NCBI GenBank assembly: GCA_004322265.1
Contig: SCSZ01000012.1
Coordinates: 1 to 64,000 of the forward strand
Source of the DNA: Patescibacteria group bacterium
GTDB taxonomy: Bacteria; Patescibacteriota; Saccharimonadia; Saccharimonadales; Saccharimonadaceae
DNA: 64,000 nucleotides
Direction of reading: 5' to 3'
Position numbers and translations under genes: made by a program
Notes under the pieces: generated by a model
What the model was told of the DNA's origin: nothing
Databases searched by the model: none
What the model saw: the letters and a program-made list of their open reading frames with translations, nothing else
Part shown: positions 32,137 through 40,942 of the stretch, piece after piece
Layout: the number at the start of each line of letters is the position of its first letter
Position numbering within the stretch: the stretch's first letter is position 1

Positions 32137-33300
32137 ATGTACGTCTCTATTCTTGGCCGTCAACCTGCTCTCGGTATTGCCGAGCTTGAAAGAGTGTTTG
32201 GCGGTGGTAATGTTACTCCCCTATCTTCTCTCGCGGCCACGATTGACACTCCCCTGCTTGATATCCGAAACCTTGGCGGGACACTCAAGGCAGGCAAAGT
32301 AGTCATTGACCTCCCTTCAGGAGATTGGTCTAAGGTGAATCAAAAAGTTATTCAATACTACGCAGATCAATGGGCCTCATATGAAGGCAAAATTACCCTT
32401 GGCGTGAGTAGCTATGGTTTTGATGTTAGCTCACGCGAGGTTCAAAAGATTGGCATTACCCTTAAGCAGAAGTTAAAGAAAACAGGCGTCAGCCTACGCG
32501 TCGTTCCGAACAGCGAACCTGCTCTATCAACTGCTACCAGTCATCACAACAAGCTTGGACTATCCGCTAACAAGGTTGAACTACTAATCATACTTGCAAG
32601 AAACGGCCGAATTGTGGTCGCAGAGAGTACCGGCGGCCAAAATATCAGCGCCTACGCCAAGCGCGACCAAGAACGTCCGAAACGTGATGCCTTTGTCGGT
32701 ATGTTGCCACCTAAACTCGCCCAGATTATGATCAATCTGGCTCACCCGGATGCTGGTGCGCGAATCTTAGACCCTTTTTGTGGTACTGGCGTCATTTTGC
32801 AGGAAGCATCACTAATGGGATACCGCGTTTATGGCACTGACCTTGTTGATAAAATGATCAGTTTTAGTCGTGATAACCTTGAGTGGTTATCTCGAACACA
32901 CCGCGTCGACGTCCGTAGCGATCTTCACAGCGGCGACGCCATGACAACAAAATGGCAATCCCCAATCGATGCGGTTGTTGCCGAGACATATCTGGGTCAG
33001 CCCTTCAGTGCTCCACCCTCAATGCCAAAACTTGAGGAAGTACGCAAGAATTGTAACCACATTATTACAGAATTTTTGAAAAATCTTAGCTCGCAAATCA
33101 CTTCTGGCACCCCTGTTTGTATTGCTGTTCCAGCCTGGCGATCAGTTGATGGATCATTCACTCACCTGCCATTTATCACCACTATTACTCAGCTTGGTTA
33201 TAAGCCTCACGAGTTCCACAATGTATCCCAAAATGACCTTCTATACTACCGTGAAGACCAAATTGTCGCCCGTGAGCTTCTTGTCCTCGTAAGACAATAA
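32137..33300 (+). CDS. Trm11-like tRNA/RNA guanine-N2 methyltransferase
   Basis: The protein starts YVSILGRQPALGIAELERVFG, as in Trm11/TrmG10-type enzymes, and has a THUMP-like N-terminal half with basic KLKQKLKKTGVSLRVV. The SAM-binding core carries ARILDPFCGTGVILQEASLMGYRVYGTDL and the catalytic region VVAETYLGQPF, which stands where N2-G methylases have D/N-PPY. The altered motif means the target atom is uncertain. It is 387 residues long. The gene begins a short plus-strand run and appears leaderless. Confidence 0.82.
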   Translation: MYVSILGRQPALGIAELERVFGGGNVTPLSSLAATIDTPLLDIRNLGGTLKAGKVVIDLPSGDWSKVNQKVIQYYADQWASYEGKITLGVSSYGFDVSSREVQKIGITLKQKLKKTGVSLRVVPNSEPALSTATSHHNKLGLSANKVELLIILARNGRIVVAESTGGQNISAYAKRDQERPKRDAFVGMLPPKLAQIMINLAHPDAGARILDPFCGTGVILQEASLMGYRVYGTDLVDKMISFSRDNLEWLSRTHRVDVRSDLHSGDAMTTKWQSPIDAVVAETYLGQPFSAPPSMPKLEEVRKNCNHIITEFLKNLSSQITSGTPVCIAVPAWRSVDGSFTHLPFITTITQLGYKPHEFHNVSQNDLLYYREDQIVARELLVLVRQ

Positions 33301-33319
33301 AACCATAAAAGAGTACAAT
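33291..33319 (+). promoter_or_regulatory. Promoter of the hydrolase-like gene, leaderless geometry
   Basis: AAGACA (33291-33296), a 17-bp spacer and TACAAT (33314-33319) form a good sigma-70 promoter that overlaps the stop codon of the upstream gene. The ATG follows the -10 box by only 6 nt, and no ribosome site exists in that space. Confidence 0.65.
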
Positions 33320-33325
33320 AGCAAT

Positions 33326-34588
33326 ATGCACAAGGAGCCTACATTAGAGAGCTTTGTTGATTTTAGCCCTCGTAATACTTTTCTTGATCCCCAGGAAGGC
33401 CGTCGATTTGAGAAGATTTTAAAACATGAAGACAAGGTTGAGCACAAGAAAAATCTTACCCGTTGGCAAAAAGTCAGAAAAGCACTTGCGATAACGGCTG
33501 CAATTATGACACCAATAGCCGGAGCAAATGCGGTAGACGTTTATCAAAACTATGAATTTGCCGCACATGCAGACGTCGGTATTAACTATATGGCGCCCCC
33601 GCTTGACTCAGCAAATAACGACACCGCATTGTTCTTTTTCAACGGATTTAACTCGTATGATGCTGCGCCAATTATACAAACAATTGGTCCTGCCGTTCAG
33701 CAAGGTATTGATGGCCAACTTGTCGATGTCGTATACGCCAACGCTCACCTTGGTGCAGACACATATCCAGGCAAAAGCAATCAAATAGGCATTGATAATG
33801 TTAATGGAATAGCGGATCAAATTAGAGAATACTCAGATAAACACGATATAAAAAATGTCGTTATCGTAACCTACAGCATGGGTTGCGTCCCCGGCACAAT
33901 GACAGGTGAAAATCTTACCAAAGACCCGGAAACAAGTACTCTCGTCAAAGCATTTATCTATATTTCGTGTCCATCCGACTTTGACGCACTCCGCAATAAA
34001 ACACAAAACGAAGTTGATTTCGTAAAAGCAGTCAGTCCTATTCCTGGTGCCGCATACTCGACTCCAATCCGTCTTGGAGGTGAGCTATATTTCTTAATTC
34101 AACAGTATGAGGGTGGCGATCTTATAAGAGCAATACGTCATGGAGATAGCCTCATTAAAAATGCCGTTGCTGATGTCCAGCGCCAAAAAGCAACAGGTAC
34201 ATGGACCATCTTTGATCAAGCACTTCTGATTGATCAGGCAAATTTTAAAACACGCTTCCAGTCGATCGCCGACAACACATCTGATTCATTAACACCTCTA
34301 GATGTGTATGTTGGTACTGGCAAAGGCGGATATGACAATGTCGTCAACGACAAGCAATCAGCGAAAGATATCACTCATGACGCACAGGCAGCTCATCTTC
34401 CTTATTTAACATATCAGGTACCGAACGCTGTGCATGCTGAACCCGAAATGTCGAAAAAAGAGTACAGGCAAACGTTCACTGCAGCCAAAGTTGCTATACA
34501 ACAAGCACTCGGCCTTCAAGAAGAGATCTACAATGTCAAACAAATGCGAGCTCTCAGCCAGTATCCAATACTCCGCCCGCAAAAGTAA
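33326..34588 (+). CDS. Alpha/beta-hydrolase-like protein with N-terminal membrane segment
   Basis: A charged N-terminus (about 50 residues) is followed by a hydrophobic segment ALAITAAIMTPIAGANAV that can span or export. The main domain has DTALFFFNGFNSYDAA (oxyanion-hole strand) and VVIVTYSMGCVPGTM, a nucleophile elbow with Ser in place of the strict GxSxG. VPNAVHAEP near the C-terminus offers the histidine. The arrangement fits an alpha/beta hydrolase acting outside the membrane. No close family was recognised. Confidence 0.55.
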   Translation: MHKEPTLESFVDFSPRNTFLDPQEGRRFEKILKHEDKVEHKKNLTRWQKVRKALAITAAIMTPIAGANAVDVYQNYEFAAHADVGINYMAPPLDSANNDTALFFFNGFNSYDAAPIIQTIGPAVQQGIDGQLVDVVYANAHLGADTYPGKSNQIGIDNVNGIADQIREYSDKHDIKNVVIVTYSMGCVPGTMTGENLTKDPETSTLVKAFIYISCPSDFDALRNKTQNEVDFVKAVSPIPGAAYSTPIRLGGELYFLIQQYEGGDLIRAIRHGDSLIKNAVADVQRQKATGTWTIFDQALLIDQANFKTRFQSIADNTSDSLTPLDVYVGTGKGGYDNVVNDKQSAKDITHDAQAAHLPYLTYQVPNAVHAEPEMSKKEYRQTFTAAKVAIQQALGLQEEIYNVKQMRALSQYPILRPQK

Positions 34589-34610
34589 GTGAATAATATC
34601 GCCTTACCTC

Positions 34611-34639
34611 TTGACGTACAGCCTTATTTCGCGTAGTAT
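34611..34639 (+). promoter_or_regulatory. rpmA promoter
   Basis: TTGACG (34611-34616), a 17-bp spacer and TAGTAT (34634-34639). Unlike most neighbours this gene has a real leader (about 30 nt) with the ribosome site AAGGAG 5 nt before the ATG, as expected for a highly expressed ribosomal protein. Confidence 0.7.
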
Positions 34640-34674
34640 AGAACAGATTGATTCATAAAATTTAAGGAGTTACC

Positions 34675-34947
34675 ATGTCACACGTCAAAGCAGGTGGTTC
34701 ATCCAAAAACATCCACAATAACGCCGGTCAACGACTCGGTGTTAAGCGTTTTGGTGGCCAAGTAGTTCGCACCGGTGAAGTATTGGTACGTCAGACAGGC
34801 TCAACCAAGCTCTCAGGTCCTGGTACCTTCATTAGCAAGGATTTCACTATTCACGCCGCAATCGATGGTACGGTATCTTTCAACAAGATTCGTAAAAGCC
34901 GTTTCACTGGTAAAACTGCCCCTCGTACACAAGTTGTTGTTCAATAA
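34675..34947 (+). CDS. rpmA: 50S ribosomal protein L27
   Basis: L27 lies near the peptidyl-transferase centre. The protein starts MSHVKAGGSSKNIHNNAGQRLGVKRFGGQVVRTGEVLVRQTG, the characteristic L27 N-terminal half, and continues GPGTFISKDFTIHAAIDGTVSF. Length is 90 residues. The N-terminus starts with the mature form (no cleavable extension as in Firmicutes). Its usual partner rplU (L21) is not next to it. It is followed immediately by a perfect palindromic terminator. Confidence 0.95.
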   Translation: MSHVKAGGSSKNIHNNAGQRLGVKRFGGQVVRTGEVLVRQTGSTKLSGPGTFISKDFTIHAAIDGTVSFNKIRKSRFTGKTAPRTQVVVQ

Positions 34948-34950
34948 CAG

Positions 34951-34978
34951 TAAAATCGCCTCAGCTGAGGCGATTTTA
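34951..34978. terminator. Bidirectional palindromic terminator
   Basis: This is a perfect 28-bp palindrome (TAAAATCGCCTCAG and its complement). It gives a GC-rich stem with A/T-runs on both sides and serves rpmA on the plus strand and the hypothetical gene on the minus strand, whose stop codon is directly adjacent. Confidence 0.88.
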
Positions 34979-36055
34979 TTAGTTGGTTGAGTTAAATTCT
35001 GGATGCTCCTCTTTATAAAGACGTGGGGCTAGATCCTTCATAGCAGTTGGTAAGCCACTTATACGTTGATCTGCGCTCTGTCGGTCTTTCCTGGAGTCCT
35101 CACCAGGACCGTTAGCCTTATCAAAAAAATCAGCGTTGTACATAAGTGAGACATACTCCTGAATAGCTCTCTGTGCATCTATAGGTAACTCTTTAATTTC
35201 ATCCTTGGCTGACTTTTCTTGTTTTGTTTCGGGTTTGTCTTCGGCAACAACTTCAGGCACAGAAATCTCAGCCGGCTCAGGCTCAATCACTCCTGCTGCT
35301 TCAAGTTCTTGACGCCCCATTTTATGTGCCTCTGGAGCACTTATGGGAGAGCGACGAGACTCAGGACTATATTTAGTCTGTATAGCTTCTAGTTCTGCAT
35401 TTGTATACTCTTTATCTAGATATTGATCACCATCGAGTTTTCCAACTTTTGTGGATGATTCTCCGTTTTTGACTCCGTAACCGATTACTGTCCAACCTTC
35501 AAAATCTCCGGTTTTCTCGCCTGTTTTTTTGTTATCAGCATCGTAAACGTTACGCTCCACAATCACGGACTGATTCAATGCATATTTCTTTGGAATGATT
35601 TCGGCATGCTCAAACTCATCTGTTTCAATTTGAACAAGTTTATCAACGGGGATAAAGAATGTATTAGGATCTGTCGAAACTGTACGCTCTACTAGTTTGC
35701 CGCTCTGGTCTTCGATACGAACAACGACGTCTTCACCCTGTTTTATCCCATTATCATTAAGCCATTGCTGGCGTGCAGGATTATCAACACCACCAAACGT
35801 AAACACAGTTTGCAGATCGACTGAAACATCGATTGGGGCACGAACTTCCTCCTCTCGGCCGGTAATAGCTTCATTTGTTTCGGAGCTAGGAGCAGCTTGA
35901 ATATCACCAGACTGACTTAACCCCTTTGTGTGCACAGTAAATCGTTGGTTAAATGCCTTATCGCCCATACTATCAATTCGATCTTTAAAATCATCTGCAT
36001 CGACGTGGATAGCCTGTTGATTGATCGGTGGTCGTTCTGATTCTATGGTTGGCAT
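34979..36055 (-). CDS. Hypothetical acidic protein (358 aa)
   Basis: This protein, not recognised as any family, is highly charged, without membrane segment or signal peptide. The centre carries a beta-rich block (QGEDVVVRIEDQSGKLVERTVSTDPNTFFIPVDKLVQIET). A Pro/Glu/Val-rich linker (EPEPAEISVPEVVAEDKPETK) leads to a helical end. It is likely cytoplasmic. A ribosome site AAGGAAAA precedes the ATG. It stands alone between rpmA and a receiver gene. Confidence 0.6.
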   Translation of the reverse strand: MPTIESERPPINQQAIHVDADDFKDRIDSMGDKAFNQRFTVHTKGLSQSGDIQAAPSSETNEAITGREEEVRAPIDVSVDLQTVFTFGGVDNPARQQWLNDNGIKQGEDVVVRIEDQSGKLVERTVSTDPNTFFIPVDKLVQIETDEFEHAEIIPKKYALNQSVIVERNVYDADNKKTGEKTGDFEGWTVIGYGVKNGESSTKVGKLDGDQYLDKEYTNAELEAIQTKYSPESRRSPISAPEAHKMGRQELEAAGVIEPEPAEISVPEVVAEDKPETKQEKSAKDEIKELPIDAQRAIQEYVSLMYNADFFDKANGPGEDSRKDRQSADQRISGLPTAMKDLAPRLYKEEHPEFNSTN

Positions 36056-36155
36056 TTTTTTGTTTTTCCTTGCTTTTATTCAACTATAGCATAAGCTTTA
36101 CAAAAAAGCAACCCCTGTGTATAAGGAGTCTGCTAGTTATCGTGCAAAATTCGCT

Positions 36156-36551
36156 CTAGGCAGGTTTTTGATCAAGCATACCAAGGTGGAACTTAACACG
36201 TTCAACAACGTCGCCAATAACAACTTGTGATTTTACTAGGTAATCGTCAACACCGAGAGATTCGGCTCGCTCCTTATCCTTAGGCTGCGATAAAGCCGTC
36301 AGCATAATGATACGAATGTTTGATGTTTCAGGAGTGTTACGAAGGATATCAAGTACATCAAAGCCACTGATCTTTGGCATCATCGCGTCTAGCAAAATAA
36401 GATCTGGCTTGAACGCAGTCGCCGCAGCCAGTGCATCCTCGCCGTTATTAACTTCTTGCACCTCAAAGCCCTCGAGTTCCATACGTGATTTGTAGACAGA
36501 CGACAGTGCAACATCATCTTCGACCAAAAGAAGCTTTTTCTTGGTATCCAT
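36156..36551 (-). CDS. Stand-alone response regulator receiver
   Basis: The single CheY/PleD-like receiver of 131 residues has acidic pocket LVEDDV, phospho-acceptor D55 in LILLDAMMP, IIMLTALSQ and the conserved lysine in DDYLVKSQVV. No output domain and no kinase gene lie next to it. A TAAAAT box lies upstream near the ATG. Its function is probably by protein-protein contact. Confidence 0.9.
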   Translation of the reverse strand: MDTKKKLLLVEDDVALSSVYKSRMELEGFEVQEVNNGEDALAAATAFKPDLILLDAMMPKISGFDVLDILRNTPETSNIRIIMLTALSQPKDKERAESLGVDDYLVKSQVVIGDVVERVKFHLGMLDQKPA

Positions 36552-36594
36552 TATGTTCCCTATTTTACTACATTTGTCATGCTAAGCACAAACA

Positions 36595-37827
36595 TTATAA
36601 ACCGAGCTCTTTTTGAGCGGCATCAAGTTGTGGATCCTTGCCTGCATTGGAGTCAGCGGCCGATAGCGATACCGTAATATCAGGTGTGATACCTTGAGCG
36701 GTGATGTTCTTGCCATTTGGTGTATACCAACGCGCAACAGTTACCTTGAGCTCTGCGCCATCGGGTAGATCAATCAGTTTTTGGACACTTCCCTTGCCGA
36801 ATGTCTTTTCACCGACAAGCATGGCGACTTTATAGTCCTGCATAGCACCTGCGACGATCTCGCTGGCACTTGCACTATTTCCGTTCACCAGTACCACTGT
36901 TGGTAGACCAGCTAGCAGTGGATTACTGCCAGACCTCAGTGATGAAACAACTTTCCCATTGGTGCGTTCGGTAACAACAACTTTATTATCAAGCCATAGA
37001 CCAAGCACGTCCTGAGCCGCATCAACATAGCCGCCTCCATTGTCGCGAAGATCAAGGATAACTGATTTAACACCTCGAGTTTTAAAATCCTGGGCTGCAG
37101 CTCGCGCAAGACTTGACGTCTCGCTATCAAATCGGCTGATTGTCAGTATACCGAGCCCGCCGCTACTGACCGTACTTGTAACACTTGGGCTAGTAATAGT
37201 TGCACGCGTAACGACAAAGTCCATGGTCTGCCCTGCACGGTCAATTGATAATTTAACCGTCGTCCCCACATCACCGCGAATTTTTGATACGGCCTGATCA
37301 ACCGTCAATCCTGTTGTTGATACGTCGTTAATTGTCAGCACCGTATCACCTGCTTGAAGTCCTGCCTTGGCAGCTGGATCATCTTTCAGTACTCCCACAA
37401 TCGTAACTTTATCTGATCGGATGCTGATCTCTGCACCAATCCCACCACCAATATTGCCTGATAGATCATCGGCAAAGCTCGCTGCATCCTTGGCATTCAT
37501 GAACAATGTGTATGTATCGCCTGCCGCACTGACCATGCCTTTGTTAGCACCATCAATCAGTGTTTTATCATCTAATGTACCGTCGTAGTTAGCTTTTAGA
37601 GCTTTATACGTTGCCTGTAGTGAGCTGAGGTCGACATTACCAGCGTAGGTCTTGATACCAAAGACAGGGCCAATAAAGGCTAGGATTTGGTTACTCTGCG
37701 TACCAACAAAGAATCCAACGACCGCAGTCGCCGCGATTATCAGAAATAGTACGTTAGCCGAAACAACTTTTTTAGCCTTGGTTTCATGAGCATGTAGGCG
37801 AGCGCCCCTGCGTAGTAATTTAGCCAT
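36595..37827 (-). CDS. S41 C-terminal processing peptidase with PDZ domain
   Basis: This is an exported serine protease of the CtpA/Prc type. An N-terminal membrane helix (VLFLIIAATAVVGFFVGTQ, about 26-44) anchors it. A PDZ domain (GIGAEISIRSDKVTIVGVLKDDPAAKAGLQAGDTVLTIND) precedes the catalytic domain with VILDLRDNGGG, the serine in VLVNGNSASASEI and the lysine in VGEKTFGKGSVQ. Length is 410 residues. It lies just after the PcsB-like hydrolase gene, so it may process the FtsEX-hydrolase system. Confidence 0.93.
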   Translation of the reverse strand: MAKLLRRGARLHAHETKAKKVVSANVLFLIIAATAVVGFFVGTQSNQILAFIGPVFGIKTYAGNVDLSSLQATYKALKANYDGTLDDKTLIDGANKGMVSAAGDTYTLFMNAKDAASFADDLSGNIGGGIGAEISIRSDKVTIVGVLKDDPAAKAGLQAGDTVLTINDVSTTGLTVDQAVSKIRGDVGTTVKLSIDRAGQTMDFVVTRATITSPSVTSTVSSGGLGILTISRFDSETSSLARAAAQDFKTRGVKSVILDLRDNGGGYVDAAQDVLGLWLDNKVVVTERTNGKVVSSLRSGSNPLLAGLPTVVLVNGNSASASEIVAGAMQDYKVAMLVGEKTFGKGSVQKLIDLPDGAELKVTVARWYTPNGKNITAQGITPDITVSLSAADSNAGKDPQLDAAQKELGL

Positions 37828-37862
37828 AACTCCCCTATCAATCAGAATTTATTCTATATAAG

Positions 37863-37892
37863 TATAGCGCACTCTGAGACGAGCGCGCTATA
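37863..37892 (-). terminator. Hairpin between the PcsB-like and S41 genes
   Basis: TATAGCGC pairs with GCGCTATA over a 14-nt loop in the gap between the two genes. No clear U-tract follows, so it may mark an mRNA end or pause rather than a strong terminator. Confidence 0.4.
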
Positions 37893-37921
37893 GAAGTTAT
37901 GCTTTTTTGGTAAGAATTTTT

Positions 37922-39112
37922 CTAAGGTTTAACGTATTGATTAAAGAAGTTTGCCGAAAGCCACATTTCACTATACATACCGTAACCTGTACCGTAGTCG
38001 TAATTGTATTGGGTAACGAGAATTTTGTTGCCGTCGACTGCTTCAACATATGCGGTGTGTCCTGGGTTACCAAATAGCGATCCCACTGAGCCAGCCTGTG
38101 GAGTACTCCCAAGATCTGTCCAGCCGTGTTTACCGATCAGGTTCTGTGTAACTTGCCCACCGTTGCCGAGGTCATTGTAATAAACACCTGTAGCCTTCGC
38201 AACGCGGTATGCCACATAGCTTACACACTGACGACAACCGTAACCATGACCATCACCACCGTTACCATCAGATCCCTCTGTCGACATATATCCCTGCATT
38301 GGACAATTAGAACTATTCCATGGGTAGTCGGGTAACGAACCACCGTCAACGAGGGTGTAGCCGCCTGTTGAGTTAGCACGGGCGCGAATCGCTGCCTGGG
38401 CAGCCTTGGCAGCCGATATTTGTGCGACGTTAGAACTAATAAGTTGCTGGTAAGCCGATTCCTGACCTTGTGTTTGGTTTAACAAATTCTGCTGCTCGTT
38501 TTGCTGCGAGATAAGTTCTGCTTTAGCGCTCTGCTCATCGTTCAGTGTTTTTGCCAGATCAGCCTGTTGTTGATCGAGTTGTGCTTTTAAAGTCTGAATC
38601 TGCTTGATCGTCGTATTTAACTGGTCGCTGACCGAACTACGATATGCCTGCTTATTGATATAATCACCGACATTTTTACTACTTGCAAGCATTTCAATCG
38701 GCGTTATTTGATTATCGACGTACATATCTGCAATAGTTTGACCAAGTGCATCCTGTGTATCCTTAATTTTTTGTTGCGTGCTGGCAATCTTGACCGTTAG
38801 TTGATCATATTGTGCCTGACTCAGGTTGATTTGAGTCTGCAAGGCCGCTTGCTGATTAGCAAGCTGAGCAAGAGCTGTTTGTAATGTCGAGGCCTGACTA
38901 TCTAGTTGCGCAGACGTCGCTTGATACTGACTAATCTGCTGCTGTAAAGAGTTAATCTGATCATCATATTGATCTGCTGCAACCCTTTGAACTGACTCAA
39001 GCGGAGCAATGAACGCCATAGTGATAACGGTCATAACTAGAATAATTTTGCCGAATAGAGATCGAGCGGCGACTCGACTGGTACGACTGTGGCGGATGGT
39101 ACGCAGTTTCAT
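37922..39112 (-). CDS. PcsB-like peptidoglycan hydrolase: coiled coil plus CHAP domain
   Basis: A signal peptide (IILVMTVITMAFIAPLESVQRVAA) is followed by two long Gln/Ala-rich coiled-coil stretches (about residues 45-245). A C-terminal CHAP domain has its catalytic cysteine in GYGCRQCVSYVAYRVA and its histidine in GNPGHTAYVEAV. This layout is that of PcsB, the hydrolase activated by FtsEX in Gram-positives. The ftsE and ftsX genes lie directly upstream on the same strand, which strongly supports a common role in daughter-cell separation. Confidence 0.9.
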   Translation of the reverse strand: MKLRTIRHSRTSRVAARSLFGKIILVMTVITMAFIAPLESVQRVAADQYDDQINSLQQQISQYQATSAQLDSQASTLQTALAQLANQQAALQTQINLSQAQYDQLTVKIASTQQKIKDTQDALGQTIADMYVDNQITPIEMLASSKNVGDYINKQAYRSSVSDQLNTTIKQIQTLKAQLDQQQADLAKTLNDEQSAKAELISQQNEQQNLLNQTQGQESAYQQLISSNVAQISAAKAAQAAIRARANSTGGYTLVDGGSLPDYPWNSSNCPMQGYMSTEGSDGNGGDGHGYGCRQCVSYVAYRVAKATGVYYNDLGNGGQVTQNLIGKHGWTDLGSTPQAGSVGSLFGNPGHTAYVEAVDGNKILVTQYNYDYGTGYGMYSEMWLSANFFNQYVKP

Positions 39113-39152
39113 ACACCTACTTTAGCATAAGCATGAACGGTTTGTCAATCTG

Positions 39153-40130
39153 TTAAACCTTGAGATAGCGTCTGGTTGCAAGTAACGATGATACAACACC
39201 AATGAATGCACCAATAAGTATCATTCCGAGTAGTATAAATGGTATGTAAAAGGTAACAAAGTCTATCGTGGGCTGAATAGAAACATAGTTCGAAAGTGTC
39301 GGTGCTAATGCATACAGCATACCAAGACCTATACCCGTCGCAATGACTGCCGCAATAAAGCCATAAACAATCGCCTCTACCACAAATGGGCCGCGAATAA
39401 ACGATTTATCCGCACCGATGAGCTTCATCATGTCTATTTCTTCACGGCGATTAAAAATTGCCATACGAATAGTGTTAAATATGATGAGCGATGATATGAG
39501 GACAAAGATCAGCCCTGCCACAATACCAATCTGCTCTGCAAAGCCAACTGCTCCACCGATTGATTCGATCGCGGCCTTGCTTGGACCAGCAAATGAAGGT
39601 GCACGAGTTGGAGAAATATCCTGTTTGAGCAGTTCATTCGTATTAACAAAATTCTGCAGTTGAGAAGTGTCATTGATGTCCTTGACCGAAATACTGAGAG
39701 TTCCAGGGAATTCGTTTGTTGCTTCGGTTAGTGCGTTAATGAGTCCGACATCATACTTATTTTCCTGAGCAAACTGCGTACGTGCAGCAGCTGGTGTAAT
39801 GTACTGAACCGAACGAACGGACGACAATTTTTCTAAGTCTTTAGTTAGCGTCGCTGCATCCGCACTTGATGTGTCGGTCTTTAGATATATCGACATATTG
39901 ACGTTGTCGCGGACTTGATCAATTGTACTCACCAAGATAGACCTGGCCGATACGGTGGTAAAAATAATTAATAATGTAATTGTCATAACGGCCGTCGCAG
40001 CAATTGTTAGCCATGCATTACGAGAGAAATTATTAATACCGTAGCGAGACATACGAATAAAGGTTAGCCACTTGCGACGACTTTGTTTTTGCTTGGCAAA
40101 TGCCTTGGAATCTAATTTACGCTTTGCCAT
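39153..40130 (-). CDS. ftsX: Cell division ABC permease FtsX
   Basis: FtsX transmits ATP hydrolysis by FtsE to an extracellular peptidoglycan hydrolase. A cytoplasmic N-terminus is followed by a membrane helix (NAWLTIAATAVMTITLLIIFTTV). A large extracellular loop contains the dimerisation/hydrolase-binding region (VNMSIYLKTDTSSADAATL). Three C-terminal helices have the conserved RREEIDMMKLIGADKSFIRGPFVVEA loop. Length (325 aa) is normal. It overlaps ftsE by 14 bp. Confidence 0.93.
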   Translation of the reverse strand: MAKRKLDSKAFAKQKQSRRKWLTFIRMSRYGINNFSRNAWLTIAATAVMTITLLIIFTTVSARSILVSTIDQVRDNVNMSIYLKTDTSSADAATLTKDLEKLSSVRSVQYITPAAARTQFAQENKYDVGLINALTEATNEFPGTLSISVKDINDTSQLQNFVNTNELLKQDISPTRAPSFAGPSKAAIESIGGAVGFAEQIGIVAGLIFVLISSLIIFNTIRMAIFNRREEIDMMKLIGADKSFIRGPFVVEAIVYGFIAAVIATGIGLGMLYALAPTLSNYVSIQPTIDFVTFYIPFILLGMILIGAFIGVVSSLLATRRYLKV

Positions 40131-40821
40131 CTGCTGCCCCTTGTCGGTAACTGCCTAGCGCTTGGTCACTTGTTACCTTGCCATGATCAATCGTAATAAC
40201 ACGCTTTTTGAGCTTGTTAACAATCTCAACATTATGTGTCGTTAGTAGTACTGTTGTGCCGTATTTATTAATTTTCTCAAGCAGCCTGACAATATCCCAG
40301 CTGTGTTTTGGATCGAGATTGCCTGTTGGCTCATCGGCGATCAAGATTTTTGGCTGACGTACGACAGCGCGCGCGATTGCCACGCGTTGACGTTCACCAC
40401 CAGATAATTGGTGTGGAAATTGTTTTTCCTTACCAGTGAGGCCAACCAGTTCGATTACTTTTGGTACGGTATTTTTAATTTCGCGACCCGTCATACCGGC
40501 AATCTCGAGCGCAAAAGCGATATTTTCAAAAACTGTTCGTTGTGGCAACAACTTGAAATCCTGAAATACAACGCCAATCTTACGACGGAGCATTGGAATC
40601 TGATTATCTTTCAATGTATCGTAATCAATTCCACCGACGACAATCTTACCGCTGCTGGGTTTTTCTTCACGCGTAAGGAGCTTTAATAGCGTCGATTTAC
40701 CTGCTCCACTTGTGCCAACCAGAATAACAAATTCGCGTGGCTCAACAAACAAGCTCATGCGATTAATCGCTGGTTCCAAATCTTTACCGTATGTTTTTGT
40801 TACCCTATCTAGCAGTATCAT
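40117..40821 (-). CDS. ftsE: Cell division ATP-binding protein FtsE
   Basis: This is the ABC ATPase of the FtsEX complex. Walker A is VGTSGAGKSTLLKLL, the Q-loop VFQDFKLLP, the ABC signature LSGGERQRVAIARA, Walker B ILIADEPTGNLD and the H-loop TTHN. The opening MILLDRVTKTYG fits FtsE. Length is 234 residues. A TATAAT box lies 9 nt before the ATG. The order ftsE-ftsX-pcsB-S41 forms a separation module. Confidence 0.95.
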   Translation of the reverse strand: MILLDRVTKTYGKDLEPAINRMSLFVEPREFVILVGTSGAGKSTLLKLLTREEKPSSGKIVVGGIDYDTLKDNQIPMLRRKIGVVFQDFKLLPQRTVFENIAFALEIAGMTGREIKNTVPKVIELVGLTGKEKQFPHQLSGGERQRVAIARAVVRQPKILIADEPTGNLDPKHSWDIVRLLEKINKYGTTVLLTTHNVEIVNKLKKRVITIDHGKVTSDQALGSYRQGAADGKA

Positions 40822-40856
40822 TTAATGCCTATTATAGCATAAGCATCGGGGGCAAA

Positions 40857-40877
40857 ATATATCTAGAGACACGAAAT
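40857..40877 (+). repeat. Left copy of the 21-bp inverted repeat
   Basis: It matches the complement of 41578-41598 at 19 of 21 positions. The mismatches are at positions 10 and 19 of the repeat. Confidence 0.6.
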
Positions 40878-40892
40878 CACGTATGTATTGAT

Positions 40893-40932
40893 GACCATGG
40901 ACGCCCGCACCGAAGCGCGGGCGTCCATGGTC
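40893..40932. terminator. Perfect 16-bp stem downstream of the Clp-N gene
   Basis: GACCATGGACGCCCGC pairs fully with its complement around the 8-nt loop ACCGAAGC. It lies 10 bp after the Clp-N stop codon on the minus strand. No U-tract follows, as is common for terminators in GC-rich actinobacteria. It is much more GC-rich than the surrounding DNA. Confidence 0.6.
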
Positions 40933-40942
40933 GACGGAACGA

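Noticed and set aside
40822-40860. Target-site duplication next to the 21-bp inverted repeats
   Set aside because: Flanking bases (GGGCAAA on the left, ATTAAAG on the right) share no convincing direct repeat, so transposition is not proven.
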